Shown here: positions 62,391 to 62,500 of the stretch, piece after piece | How the letters are laid out: every line of letters begins with the position of its first letter | Numbering within the stretch: position 1 is the stretch's first letter | Origin: Rhizobium sp. NZLR1 | GTDB taxonomy: Bacteria; Pseudomonadota; Alphaproteobacteria; Rhizobiales; Rhizobiaceae | Reading direction: 5' to 3' | DNA: 62,500 nt | Assembly (NCBI RefSeq): GCF_017357385.1 | Contig: NZ_CP071632.1 | Span: forward strand, 1 to 62,500 | Made by a program: the position numbers and the translations under genes | Notes under the pieces: model-generated | Told to the model about the DNA's origin: nothing | The model's database searches: none | The model's input: the letters and a program-made list of their open reading frames with translations, nothing else

Positions 62391-62500
62391 TCTTCACTCC
62401 GCCGGATATTCTATCGCCGCCAAATTAGCGACTGAGGCGCGTTATAGGCAAGCACCTGGAATTCAACATCAGGCTTCCCATATCAACCTTGTCTCCCTCG
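62391..62500. other. window end, no gene seen
   Basis: 110 bp of upstream sequence of the OCD-family gene. No promoter, repeat or coding region was recognised. Confidence 0.6.

Noticed and set aside
61539..62435. 298-codon plus-strand frame opposite the OCD-family gene
   Set aside because: Antisense shadow; the minus-strand protein has clear family motifs.

Overview
The window is ordinary high-GC alphaproteobacterial chromosome, and its gene content and order point to Rhizobium (R. etli / R. leguminosarum group) close to the chromosomal replication origin. Supporting signs are the trpFBA-accD-folC block, chvG-chvI with pckA and an incomplete PTS, actSR, intracellular PHB depolymerase, a tsaE-phosphotransferase fusion, and copies of a rhizobial intergenic mosaic repeat. 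No phage, plasmid, transposon, CRISPR array, rRNA or tRNA gene was seen. Coding density is very high, with many 1, 4 or 8 bp gene overlaps.

Layout. (1) 1-472 has no convincing gene but holds DnaA boxes, an AT-rich tract and GANTC methylation sites, so it is a candidate oriC. (2) 473-4103, plus strand: PPDK regulatory protein, maf, aroE, coaE, dnaQ; then minus-strand secB and fxsA. (3) 5392-10751, plus strand: Tim44-like protein, mltA, Smr protein, XRE regulator, gyrB, closed by a strong terminator. (4) 10820-16772: accessory metabolism (nitroreductase, DUF2218, glutathionyl-hydroquinone reductase, FAH-family hydrolase, PhaZ, DUF2852, YgjP-like metalloprotease). (5) 16951-22113: trpF-trpB-trpA-accD-folC. 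(6) 34178 down to 22183, minus strand: divL-like kinase, tsaE/amgK fusion, murU, addB, addA, trxA in one close-packed run. (7) 40008 down to 34358, minus strand: chvI, chvG, hprK, EIIA-Man, HPr, ahcY; pckA diverges from chvI. (8) arfB and alkB face a long minus-strand histidine operon (hisB, DUF2628, hisH, two unknowns, hisA, hisF, hisE, coaA), with hslVU divergent from hisB. (9) 50875-62390: DUF1402 exported protein, a cytochrome P450 broken by a frameshift, malate synthase G, an L,D-transpeptidase lipoprotein, mmcB, and the minus-strand run OCD family - hrpB - actS - actR.

How it fits together. Much of the window is core physiology: replication (candidate origin, gyrB, dnaQ), recombination and repair (addAB, mmcB, alkB), envelope building and recycling (mltA, L,D-transpeptidase, amgK/murU, DUF1402), and three regulatory systems linking metabolism and envelope: DivL-type cell-cycle signalling, acid/envelope sensing by ChvG-ChvI beside HprK/HPr/EIIA and pckA, and redox sensing by ActS-ActR. 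The points most worth a second look are the tyrosine at the phosphorylation site of the DivL-like kinase, the AccD with a dismantled zinc ribbon, the TsaE-sugar kinase fusion, the P450 frameshift, the DUF1402 protein with transglycosylase-like motifs, the structured chvI flanks, and the unknown genes inside the his operon. No wholly new multi-gene system was found.
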